NCBI GenBank assembly: GCA_030620735.1
Contig: JAUXDV010000138.1
Location: forward strand, 1-5,517
Length of the DNA: 5,517 nucleotides
Reading direction: 5' to 3'
From: Gammaproteobacteria bacterium
GTDB taxonomy: Bacteria > Pseudomonadota > Gammaproteobacteria > Chromatiales > Chromatiaceae
Below, in pieces: positions 1 through 5,452 of this stretch (its first letter is position 1; every line of letters begins with the position of its first letter). The notes below the pieces were generated by a model, which worked only from the letters and a program-made list of their open reading frames with translations, was not told the origin of the DNA and did not search any database. A program made the position numbers and the translations under genes.

Positions 1-28
1 ACCGGATACTCACGCTCCGGCCTGTCAT
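1..28 (-). CDS. possible start of the next gene, cut by the window edge
   Basis: An ATG at 28-26 opens a frame of nine codons (M T G R S V S I R) that runs off the left edge without a stop. It begins only 12 bases after the stop of the substrate-binding lipoprotein gene, on the same strand, so a co-transcribed downstream gene is plausible. An in-frame GTG at codon 6 is an alternative start. No strong Shine-Dalgarno sequence precedes the ATG. A transporter permease would fit the context of a family 5 binding protein, but nine residues cannot identify a family, so this is a guess from position only. Confidence 0.3.
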
Positions 29-40
29 GATTCAGCAGTG

Positions 41-1573
41 TCAGTTGCTGCCTGCTGATGCTGATGATGATTTGCCGCTTGTCTTCTGTAGAGGTTCTAG
101 CCATTGGATCTGCTCAAGTGCATCATAATTTCCGTCGGTTGTTGCCCTGTATCCCGCCACCTGCTGATGACGATAGACAACCAGTTGATCCTCATACCAC
201 AGCGGCACGTAAGGCAGTTCAGACAACAATCGTCTTTGCAGCTGCCGGTAGAGCAAAATCTGCTGTTCGATCTGTTGCTGCGCCTCCGCTGATTCTATCA
301 GTGTATCAACCTCCCGTGAGCGATATCTGCCGCGATTGGCGCCTGCCGGCGGAATGGAGTCACTATGAAAAATATAACGGAAGGTATCAGGTGTTTTGAT
401 CCCCACCCAGGTGAGACTGTAGAGCTGAAAGTTGCCGCTCTTGATATCCCCGAAGAAGGTGCCCCAGTCATAGCTCTTGATAACCACCTCGATTCCAACC
501 TCCGCAAGCTGATGCTGGATAATGGTCGCCAGTCTCAAACGAAAGGGATCACTGGATGTTTTATAGGTGAGCCGCAGCGGATTCTGTAGATCATAGCCCG
601 CCTGTGACAGCAGATCACGCGCATGCCGTTGATCATACTGAATTGTTTTTAAACCCCTGTCAGCCAGTTGGTGTTCCGGGGGAAAGAGCGCATTGGCGAG
701 GCGCGCACGATCATGAAAAACATAGTGGAGAATCGCCTTCCGGTCAATCGCGTGTGCGATGGCCTCACGGATACGGTGGTCCGCTGTCAATGGATCCTCG
801 AGGTTGAATCCCAGGTAGGTGAAGTTACTGCCGGCTGTCGTTGACAACGCAATCTCCGGCTGCCGGGAGAGATACTCCACCAGCGACGGAGAGAGATCGT
901 TCTGCATCAGCTGGATTTCACCTCGCAGCAGCTTCAGCACGCGAATTGCCGGATCCTTGACCAGCACCAGCTCTATCTTTTGCCGGTCATGTTTCCGCTG
1001 CAGCAGCAGATGGGATGCATCCCTCTCCAGCAAGCGGAAACGCCCGCTGCCGACCGGCTGTTGCGTAAAGTCATGCGCGGAGTCAAGCAGGCCTGCAGGC
1101 AGTATACCTGTCACCAGGTAGGAGGGGAAAAATGGATCGGGGCGTTTGAGAACGAACTCCAGCGTCGCCTCATCCACCACCCTGATCTCCTCGATCACCG
1201 ACAGCGTCGAACGATGCGGAGAGTGCTTTTCAGGATCGAGAATGGCCTCATAGGTTGCAGCAACATCATGCATGCCGAGCCTGCTTCCATTATCAAACAG
1301 GGGCTGATCACGCAGTGTAAAGCGATAGCGGTTTGGCTGCGGCCTGCTCCACTGCGCAAGGTCCGGGATTGCACGCCGATCCTGATCAAAGCGCACCAGG
1401 CCGCGATAGAGCAGATGATTGACGCGCTCGGATGCGGCATCCGTGGCATAGCGGGGATCAAAATTCACCGGCAGGCTCTGCACGCCAAAGCGGATATGGG
1501 ATGGCGGGGAAGAGTCGCATCCACCCAGAATGAGTAGCAGGAATAGAAGAGTCAGCAGCCAGAAATAATCCAC
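41..1573 (-). CDS. ABC transporter substrate-binding lipoprotein, family 5 (oligopeptide/nickel type)
   Basis: Extracytoplasmic solute receptor that would deliver ligand, typically peptides, to an ABC importer. With GTG 1573 as start it has 510 residues, near the usual family length. The leader is very hydrophobic (residues 2-16) and ends in lipobox L-G-G-C with Cys19. Asp20 follows, the +2 residue that in E. coli keeps lipoproteins in the inner membrane. Family 5 traits seen include LYRGLVRFD (55-63), YRFTLRDQPLFDNG (83-96), PVGSGRFRL (173-181), TYLGFN plus REAIAHAIDRKAI (252-281), ANRGRYRSREVDTLI (near 412-426) and LPYVPLWYED (453-462). The C-terminus is a Ser-rich tail. The start is uncertain: the frame stays open upstream to GTG 1708 or TTG 1711, passing through a repeat (1588-1659). 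I chose GTG 1573 because the upstream extension encodes the repeat, yet this start has poor RBS spacing (AAAGA directly abuts it) and leaves no positive charge before the hydrophobic core. Ligand unknown. No ATPase is visible and at most a permease could follow. Confidence 0.87.
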   Translation of the reverse strand: MDYFWLLTLLFLLLILGGCDSSPPSHIRFGVQSLPVNFDPRYATDAASERVNHLLYRGLVRFDQDRRAIPDLAQWSRPQPNRYRFTLRDQPLFDNGSRLGMHDVAATYEAILDPEKHSPHRSTLSVIEEIRVVDEATLEFVLKRPDPFFPSYLVTGILPAGLLDSAHDFTQQPVGSGRFRLLERDASHLLLQRKHDRQKIELVLVKDPAIRVLKLLRGEIQLMQNDLSPSLVEYLSRQPEIALSTTAGSNFTYLGFNLEDPLTADHRIREAIAHAIDRKAILHYVFHDRARLANALFPPEHQLADRGLKTIQYDQRHARDLLSQAGYDLQNPLRLTYKTSSDPFRLRLATIIQHQLAEVGIEVVIKSYDWGTFFGDIKSGNFQLYSLTWVGIKTPDTFRYIFHSDSIPPAGANRGRYRSREVDTLIESAEAQQQIEQQILLYRQLQRRLLSELPYVPLWYEDQLVVYRHQQVAGYRATTDGNYDALEQIQWLEPLQKTSGKSSSASAGSN

Positions 1574-1587
1574 TCTTTGTGAAAATG

Positions 1588-1659
1588 CGTCATCCCGGCG
1601 AAGGCCGGGATCCAGGGAATTTAATGATTTACTGGATTCCGGCCTTCGCCGGAATGACG
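1588..1659. repeat. 72-base inverted repeat made of two hairpins (dispersed proteobacterial palindrome type)
   Basis: Two 28-base arms, 1588-1615 and 1632-1659, are inverted copies matching at 26 of 28 positions, with a 16-base AT-rich spacer between them. Each arm is itself a hairpin: ATCCCGGC / GCCGGGAT (1592-1599, 1604-1611, loop GAAG) and ATTCCGGC / GCCGGAAT (1636-1643, 1648-1655, loop CTTC), both perfect 8-bp stems. The two differences between arms pair with each other inside each hairpin, so pairing is kept. From memory, this resembles the short GGATTCCGGCCTTCGCCGG-type palindromes dispersed in many proteobacterial genomes, whose translation (FRRRPESS and similar) often appears as false N-terminal extensions. 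It lies between the CYTH gene and the lipoprotein start. In RNA it could attenuate transcription or block processing, but that is inference. Confidence 0.9.
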
Positions 1660-1704
1660 ATCGTTGCTGTCTCTTTGAGTCCACTACACTATCACAGACG
1701 GTGA

Positions 1705-2172
1705 TCACCAACTTGAAAAAGGATTTTCACGCAGAGAGACATTGTAATAACGAAAGTCATCGGAGACTTCCATCCCCAGCCAGGAGGGCTTTACAAAATC
1801 CGCATCGATTGATGGCAGTTCGATCTCTGCAACGATCAGACCTTCATTCTCCCCTGAAAAGCCATCGATCTCCCACTCGTATTCACCTGCCGGAATCAGA
1901 TAGCGAACCTTCTCGATGAGCGGCTGCAGGGCGACGCTGTCGAGCATCTCCTGCGCTTCATCAAAAGGTATTTCATACTCGTATTCGAGTCGATGAATTC
2001 CATCCGTGGAGCGCTTGATATTCAGAAACGCCTTGTCATTCTCTGTACGCACACGCATGGAACGCTCAAAACCATCACACAAAAATCCCTGCCGCATGCG
2101 GATCTCCTCGCTGACCGCATCACGCCAGCTGTCATCGAGAACCAGGAATTTCAACTCTATCTCTTGCGCCAT
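1705..2172 (-). CDS. CYTH-domain / triphosphate tunnel metalloenzyme, probable inorganic triphosphatase
   Basis: 155 residues forming a single CYTH domain with no CHAD or other extension. The diagnostic ExExK motif is at the N-terminus (E4-I-E6-L-K8). Basic and acidic residues expected to line the beta-barrel tunnel follow: R25-x-R27, R38-x-R(40)-x-R(42), K54 within LNIK, the RLEYEYEIP strand (61-69), WEIDGF (99-104) and AEIEL (115-119). Such residues bind triphosphate and divalent metal. Short bacterial members of this type, such as the Nitrosomonas europaea enzyme of about the same size, hydrolyse inorganic tripolyphosphate, so that activity is the best guess; other triphosphate substrates remain possible. 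The ATG at 2172 is preceded only by a weak GGGA about 9 bases upstream. The gene is 137 bases downstream of kdsB, with a palindromic repeat between, so co-transcription with kdsB is uncertain. Its TGA overlaps an in-frame GTG of the long form of the downstream lipoprotein frame. Confidence 0.88.
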   Translation of the reverse strand: MAQEIELKFLVLDDSWRDAVSEEIRMRQGFLCDGFERSMRVRTENDKAFLNIKRSTDGIHRLEYEYEIPFDEAQEMLDSVALQPLIEKVRYLIPAGEYEWEIDGFSGENEGLIVAEIELPSIDADFVKPSWLGMEVSDDFRYYNVSLRENPFSSW

Positions 2173-2221
2173 GGTTTAATCCCATATTTCTCAATCTGCA
2201 GATGAGCGACCGGACTTTCTC

Positions 2222-2298
2222 GCAGTTGTTAGTTAGTTGGCAGTTGGCAGAAGTCTATACATATTGCTGACTACTGCAAACTGCCTACTGATGACTGC
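2222..2298. repeat. imperfect inverted repeat in the kdsB-CYTH gap
   Basis: Arms at 2222-2255 and 2269-2298 are inverted copies separated by a 13-base loop. The 16 bases of each arm nearest the loop match at 14 positions (GCAGTTGGCAGAAGTC against GCAGTTTGCAGTAGTC). The outer parts match more loosely, with a 4-base gap. The arms are built from a short GCAGTT/GCAGTA unit that also recurs directly within each arm. From memory, similar GCAGTTGGCAGT-type strings occur as dispersed intergenic repeats in many bacterial genomes; I cannot confirm copies elsewhere in this one. It starts 11 bases after the kdsB stop and could form a long stem in the transcript. It has no U-tract typical of an intrinsic terminator. 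Confidence 0.7.
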
Positions 2299-2309
2299 AA
2301 ACTTTCTAT

Positions 2310-3071
2310 TTAGTGACTGAGGATCTCCCTCACGCGCTGCAGATCCTCTTGCGTATCGACACCGGGCGGAGGAGTCTCGAACGCCTCTGCGACATGTATC
2401 TTCTCTCCCATCCACAGGGCGCGCAGCTGCTCCAGTGATTCGCACTGCTCCACAGGCGCAGGTTGCCAGCTGCTGAAGCGCCTGAGAAAGCCGGCGCGGT
2501 AGGCATAGAGACCGAGATGCCGATAGTGCTGCAGCATCTGCGGCTGCTCTCTTTTTTCAAGCGCGAAACCATCCCGGTACCAGGGGATGGGGGCGCGGCT
2601 GAAATAGAGGGCAAAACCATTGCGGTCCATCACCACCTTGACAGCATTTGGATTGAAGAGCTCCTGCTGCTGCGTGATCTCCGTGCAGAGAGTTGCAATA
2701 CTTGCGGCGGGGTTTGCCTGGAGATTGGCGGCAACCTGCTGCAGCAGGCGTGGAGGCATGAGTGGCTCATCGCCCTGCAGATTGACAATGACGGCGTCGT
2801 CATTCCAGCCCATTTTCTCGACGACCTCGGCCAGCCGGTCAGTGCCGCTGGGATGATCAGCTGCCGTCAGGCAGACACCCACGCCGGAGGCGGAAATGAT
2901 GTCCGCAATGCGTTCATCATCCGTTGCCACCGTGATACTGGCAGCACCGCTCTCGACAGCGCGCTGCACCACATGCAGCACCATGGGGAGATCGCCAATC
3001 TGCAGCAACGGCTTTCCCGGCAGGCGTGATGATCCATATCGGGAAGGAATGACGATATGAAAATCGCTCAT
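2310..3071 (-). CDS. kdsB: 3-deoxy-manno-octulosonate cytidylyltransferase (CMP-Kdo synthetase)
   Basis: Cytoplasmic enzyme that joins Kdo to CMP from CTP, releasing pyrophosphate and giving the activated sugar that Kdo transferase adds to the lipid A precursor. The 253 residues are close to E. coli KdsB (248). Family motifs run in order: nucleotide-binding loop IPSRYGSSRLPGKPL (8-22), ATDDERI (49-55), DHPSGTDRLAEV (72-83), VNLQGDEPL (96-104, with Asp101 expected to bind Mg2+), NAVKVVMD (142-149), FSRAPIPW (157-164), HLGLYAYR (185-192), ESLEQLRALWMG (211-222) and GVDTQEDL (237-244). No key motif is missing. The ATG at 3071 overlaps the TGA of the Trm112-family gene (ATGA), suggesting translational coupling, with a modest AAGAGA about 7 bases upstream. 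It closes a tightly packed group with lpxK. A repeat follows its TAA stop. Confidence 0.97.
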   Translation of the reverse strand: MSDFHIVIPSRYGSSRLPGKPLLQIGDLPMVLHVVQRAVESGAASITVATDDERIADIISASGVGVCLTAADHPSGTDRLAEVVEKMGWNDDAVIVNLQGDEPLMPPRLLQQVAANLQANPAASIATLCTEITQQQELFNPNAVKVVMDRNGFALYFSRAPIPWYRDGFALEKREQPQMLQHYRHLGLYAYRAGFLRRFSSWQPAPVEQCESLEQLRALWMGEKIHVAEAFETPPPGVDTQEDLQRVREILSH

Positions 3072-3253
3072 GCAGAGATCTCTTCATCTGCGGGGAGTTT
3101 TCGCGCATCGACCGCCAGCATCATCGGGATGCCGTCGCTTACAGGATAGGCAAGCCGGTCAACCGGACAGATCAGCTCGGATGCCTTTTTATCGTAGGCC
3201 AGTTTCCCCTTGCACAGGGGGCAAACCAGTATATCGAGGAGTTTTTTATCCAT
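3068..3253 (-). CDS. Trm112/YcaR-family small zinc-ribbon-like protein
   Basis: A 61-residue protein very similar in pattern to E. coli YcaR (60 residues), which lies between lpxK and kdsB in E. coli too. It begins MDKKLLDILVCPLCKGKL. Cysteines are at 11, 14 and 29 (CPLC and LICPVD), followed by the family YPVSDGIPMML segment (37-46). A fourth cysteine is absent, and I recall the same for YcaR, so metal binding would need a non-Cys ligand or may be lost. I chose the ATG at 3253 over the ATG two codons upstream (3259) because GCGGA sits 6 bases before it and the protein then starts like YcaR. It overlaps the lpxK end by 8 bases and the kdsB start by 4. Eukaryotic Trm112 activates methyltransferases; the role of this bacterial form is not settled, and its fixed position suggests a link to Kdo/lipid A synthesis or simple co-expression. 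Confidence 0.92.
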   Translation of the reverse strand: MDKKLLDILVCPLCKGKLAYDKKASELICPVDRLAYPVSDGIPMMLAVDARKLPADEEISA

Positions 3254-4244
3254 TTTCATTCCGCTGCATATTTGCTTTGAGTCGCAAGGTTGATGTGAGC
3301 TGGCGAATGAAGTCTGCAGAGGGCTGCACTTCCAACTTCAGATACCAGTGTCTGTCAGTCGCATAGGGTCTGCATTTTACTGCATCTTTAGCCGTCATGA
3401 TAACAGCCAGATCATCATCGAACTCGATATCGGCAGCTGTAAAGTTATGGTGGTCAGGATAGCTGCTTTCCCTGACCTGTATACCGGCATCGCTCAGCAA
3501 CTGATAAAATCGTCCCGGATTGCCAATACCTGACACCGCATGCACCCTTTGACCGCTCATCTCCTCGAGACGCTGCACTTCCCCCGTGGCAAGGTTGATG
3601 AGATCTCCGGAAGCAAGACGTATACAGTGATAACCCGGACTGCAATGTTGGTTCATGATCACGAAGTCAACCGTGCGCAGTCGCGATACAGGTTCACGCA
3701 GGGGACCTGCTGGGAGCAGCAGGCCGTTTCCAAAGCGGCGTTCACCATCGATGACTGCAATTTCCATATCCCGCACCAGTGCATAGTGCTGCAAACCATC
3801 ATCAGAGACAACCACATCACAAGGGTGGCGCCTGAGCAATTCCCTGACAGCACCGGCGCGATCCGGATCCACACATACCGGGCAGTCTGTCTCCATTGCA
3901 ATCACTACAGCCTCGTCGCCAACCATATGCGGATCGCTGTCGGCACGAACCTGTTGCGGCCAGTGAGTGGCTGACCCTCCATAGCCGCGCAGCACCACCC
4001 CCGGATGATAGCCAATGCGGGTGAGATAGCGGCACAGCCAGATCACAAGGGGTGTTTTCCCCGTCCCTCCAACACTGATATTACCAACGATGATGACCGG
4101 GACCGGAGCACGATAAACTTTTTTCAGATGCAGCCGGTAAGCAGCTCTTCGCAGCATGGAGATGAGCAGAAAAAGCAGGGACAAGGGGGAGAGCAACAGC
4201 GCCAGCGGATGCCAGGCTTTCCACAGATAGTCAGGTGTCTTCAT
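3246..4244 (-). CDS. lpxK: tetraacyldisaccharide 4'-kinase (lipid A synthesis)
   Basis: Inner-membrane-associated kinase that phosphorylates the 4' position of the lipid A disaccharide using ATP, giving lipid IVA. 332 residues, against 328 in E. coli. An N-terminal hydrophobic segment (about 13-30, PLALLLSPLSLLFLLISM) would anchor it at the cytoplasmic face. The P-loop is VGNISVGGTGKTP (53-65). Other family blocks are LRGYGG (85-90), VGDEAV (108-113), DPDR (126-129), VVSDDGLQHYAL (145-156, acidic pair near the active site), GNGLLLPAGPLREP (172-185), HAVSGIGNPGRFYQLL (235-250), YPDHHNFTAADI (262-273) and VIMTAKDAVKC (281-291). The ATG at 4244 has GAGAAG 5 bases upstream. Its 3' end overlaps the Trm112-family gene by 8 bases. 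In E. coli lpxK follows msbA; here msbA is absent and exbBD comes before it. Nothing looks damaged. Confidence 0.97.
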   Translation of the reverse strand: MKTPDYLWKAWHPLALLLSPLSLLFLLISMLRRAAYRLHLKKVYRAPVPVIIVGNISVGGTGKTPLVIWLCRYLTRIGYHPGVVLRGYGGSATHWPQQVRADSDPHMVGDEAVVIAMETDCPVCVDPDRAGAVRELLRRHPCDVVVSDDGLQHYALVRDMEIAVIDGERRFGNGLLLPAGPLREPVSRLRTVDFVIMNQHCSPGYHCIRLASGDLINLATGEVQRLEEMSGQRVHAVSGIGNPGRFYQLLSDAGIQVRESSYPDHHNFTAADIEFDDDLAVIMTAKDAVKCRPYATDRHWYLKLEVQPSADFIRQLTSTLRLKANMQRNENG

Positions 4245-4250
4245 GCAGAC

Positions 4251-4284
4251 TTCTCGAGACTAAGATCTCTCCTACGTCGAGATG
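4251..4284. repeat. small palindromic repeat-like stretch in the exbD-lpxK gap
   Basis: The perfect 8-base palindrome TCTCGAGA (4252-4259) and a second copy of its core, TCGAGA (4277-4282), can pair across AAGATCTCTCCTACG-type sequence, giving a short stem of about 6 bp around a loop that itself contains AGATCT. Together with the adjoining GATGAC (4281-4286) this is reminiscent of dispersed repeats of the type ...AGATCTCTC...TCGA(G/A)ATGAC seen in other bacterial genomes. That resemblance is from memory. It could be a worn remnant, and the stem is too weak and lacks a U-tract to call a terminator. Confidence 0.35.
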
Positions 4285-4338
4285 ACAAATAAGTCCGTCA
4301 GTAAGCTCCGCGCATTGCACCATCATTTCTGCGCCCCG

Positions 4339-4767
4339 CTACTCCTCTTCCTGCACAAGCTTCCTGCCCGGAAACGTAAGCTTGTCCAGACCAAGCTGCG
4401 CCGCGACATCCATGACCGTCATGACAGCCTGGAATGGTGCATTTTTATCGACTTTAACAGTAACAGGAATATCCGTCTTTCCCATGGCAACATCGGCAAT
4501 CGCCCGTTTCAGCATTAGAGGTGATGGTTTGACAAGCTCGCGATCATTTACCGACATCATGCCGTCTGCGGCGACCTGTATGGTGAGGTCTATAGCGTGT
4601 TGATCTTCAGGATCTTCAGTCTCTATCGAGGGGAGCACAACCTTGATGCGGGCCGAATCTCTAAACGTGGTTGAAACCATGAAAAAAATCAGCAGCAGAA
4701 ACACCACATCGATCAGGGGCGTAAGATTGACCCTTGGCGTTTTTCTTGGACGCGCCCGCAGTTGCAC
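4339..4767 (-). CDS. exbD: ExbD/TolR-family biopolymer transport protein
   Basis: Partner of the ExbB-like channel; together they use the proton gradient to energise an outer-membrane or periplasmic process, classically TonB-dependent uptake. 142 residues. There is a short basic cytoplasmic N-terminus (RARPRKTPR, 4-12). One transmembrane helix (about 17-35) begins with the family signature VNLTPLIDVVFLLLIFF, in which Asp20 is the expected proton-carrying residue. A periplasmic domain follows, with VTVKVDKNAPF (about 102-112) and an acidic EEE end. The start is GTG at 4767, directly after the exbB TAA with no spacer. Its ribosome binding site is GGAG (4778-4781) inside the exbB 3' end, 10 bases upstream, which suggests translational coupling. 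TolR is an alternative name, but no other tol genes are present, so ExbD is preferred. The specific client system cannot be told from this window. Confidence 0.93.
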   Translation of the reverse strand: MQLRARPRKTPRVNLTPLIDVVFLLLIFFMVSTTFRDSARIKVVLPSIETEDPEDQHAIDLTIQVAADGMMSVNDRELVKPSPLMLKRAIADVAMGKTDIPVTVKVDKNAPFQAVMTVMDVAAQLGLDKLTFPGRKLVQEEE

Positions 4768-5376
4768 TTACTTGTTGCTCCGGTGTAAGACATCAACCAT
4801 CTGCACCGCCTTCTCCTCCATATCGAGCAGCAGTTCATCAACCCTTGATGTCAGGAAATGATGGAACAACATCGCAGGAATGGCGACAGAGAGACCAGCT
4901 GCTGTTGTAATCAGCGCCTGTGAGATCCCGCCGGCAAGCGCACCGGGATTGCCCACACCAGCCGAAACAATCTCTGCAAACACCGTAATCATGCCGAGAA
5001 CGGTTCCAAGCAGTCCCAGCAACGGCGTAATATCTGCAATGGTGGCAAGCCCGCCCAGGTAACGTTCCAAACCATGGGTCACCTGCCGTCCCGTCTCTTC
5101 AATCGCCTGCTTCATCACACTGCGAGGCTGGTTGCGGTTCCACAACGCCGCCGCAAGTATCTGCTCCATCGGTGATTTGTCATGCAGCGAGTTGATATAG
5201 TCAGGGGTCAATGTTGCCTGTTTATACTCCCTGTAGACATTCTGCACGACATTGTGGGGAATAACGCGCGAACGCCGCAATGCGATAAAACGCTCAATAA
5301 TGATTGCCAGGGCAATCACGGAACAAAGCAGTATCGGCGCCATCAGCCAACCGCCCGCACGAACCAGTTCGAACAC
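4768..5376 (-). CDS. exbB: MotA/TolQ/ExbB-family proton channel protein
   Basis: Inner-membrane subunit that surrounds ExbD helices and forms the proton path of an energising motor. 202 residues with three hydrophobic segments: about 11-28 (LMAPILLCSVIALAIIIE), 110-134 (containing ITPLLGLLGTVLGMITVF, the family signature) and 153-175 (with LITTAAGLSVAIPAML). The large cytoplasmic loop lies between the first two. I chose GTG 5376 over TTG 5382 because GAGAGGG (5384-5390) is 7 bases before the GTG but only 1 base before the TTG. The protein then begins MFELVRAGGWLM, as I recall for relatives. It abuts exbD exactly. TolQ is the main alternative; absence of tolR-A-B-pal and proximity to lpxK fit the exbBD pair found before lpxK in pseudomonads. 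No tonB gene is nearby in the visible sequence. Confidence 0.94.
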   Translation of the reverse strand: MFELVRAGGWLMAPILLCSVIALAIIIERFIALRRSRVIPHNVVQNVYREYKQATLTPDYINSLHDKSPMEQILAAALWNRNQPRSVMKQAIEETGRQVTHGLERYLGGLATIADITPLLGLLGTVLGMITVFAEIVSAGVGNPGALAGGISQALITTAAGLSVAIPAMLFHHFLTSRVDELLLDMEEKAVQMVDVLHRSNK

Positions 5377-5383
5377 TCCCAAT

Positions 5384-5390
5384 CCCTCTC
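5384..5390 (-). promoter_or_regulatory. ribosome binding site deciding the exbB start
   Basis: On the minus strand GAGAGGG is a strong Shine-Dalgarno match. It lies 7 bases before GTG 5376 and 1 base before TTG 5382, so it favours the GTG start. Confidence 0.7.
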
Positions 5391-5411
5391 TACTTCAGAC
5401 TAGAATCCTTG

Positions 5412-5440
5412 ATTCACTAAAATGCTTGCAAATGAGTCAA
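5412..5440 (-). promoter_or_regulatory. weak sigma70-like promoter candidate for exbBD
   Basis: On the minus strand TTGACT (5440-5435) matches the -35 consensus at five of six positions. After a 17-base spacer comes GTGAAT (5417-5412), which matches only the last three bases of TATAAT. The site lies between the edge repeat and the exbB ribosome binding site, where a promoter is expected. Without a better -10 this is tentative. Confidence 0.3.
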
Positions 5441-5452
5441 GTTTTAAAAGAA

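Noticed and set aside
980..1537. 185-codon open frame on the plus strand
   Set aside because: It lies wholly opposite the lipoprotein gene, has no recognisable domain, and reads as antisense shadow.
1700..1709. Perfect 10-base palindrome GGTGATCACC at the end of the CYTH gene
   Set aside because: It overlaps the coding end and stop codon. A single 10-base palindrome with no second copy nearby is weak evidence for an operator.
1574..1711. N-terminal 46-residue extension of the lipoprotein as real protein
   Set aside because: Half of it is the translation of the palindromic repeat, and no good ribosome binding site precedes TTG 1711 or GTG 1708. Kept only as an alternative discussed with the gene.
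2254..2259. TATAGA on the minus strand as a -10 box for the CYTH gene
   Set aside because: No acceptable -35 at 16-18 bases. The sequence is the loop of the inverted repeat.
2463..3029. 188-codon open frame on the plus strand
   Set aside because: It is antisense to kdsB, whose motifs are complete. No family traits were seen on the plus strand.
3540..3974. 144-codon open frame on the plus strand
   Set aside because: It is antisense to lpxK and shows no independent coding signs.
4260..4288. Possible promoter for lpxK on the minus strand (TTGTCA, 17-base spacer, TCTTAG)
   Set aside because: The -35 matches five of six, but the -10 matches only three of six and the site lies inside the repeat-like stretch. 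It could equally be chance, and lpxK may be read from exbB.
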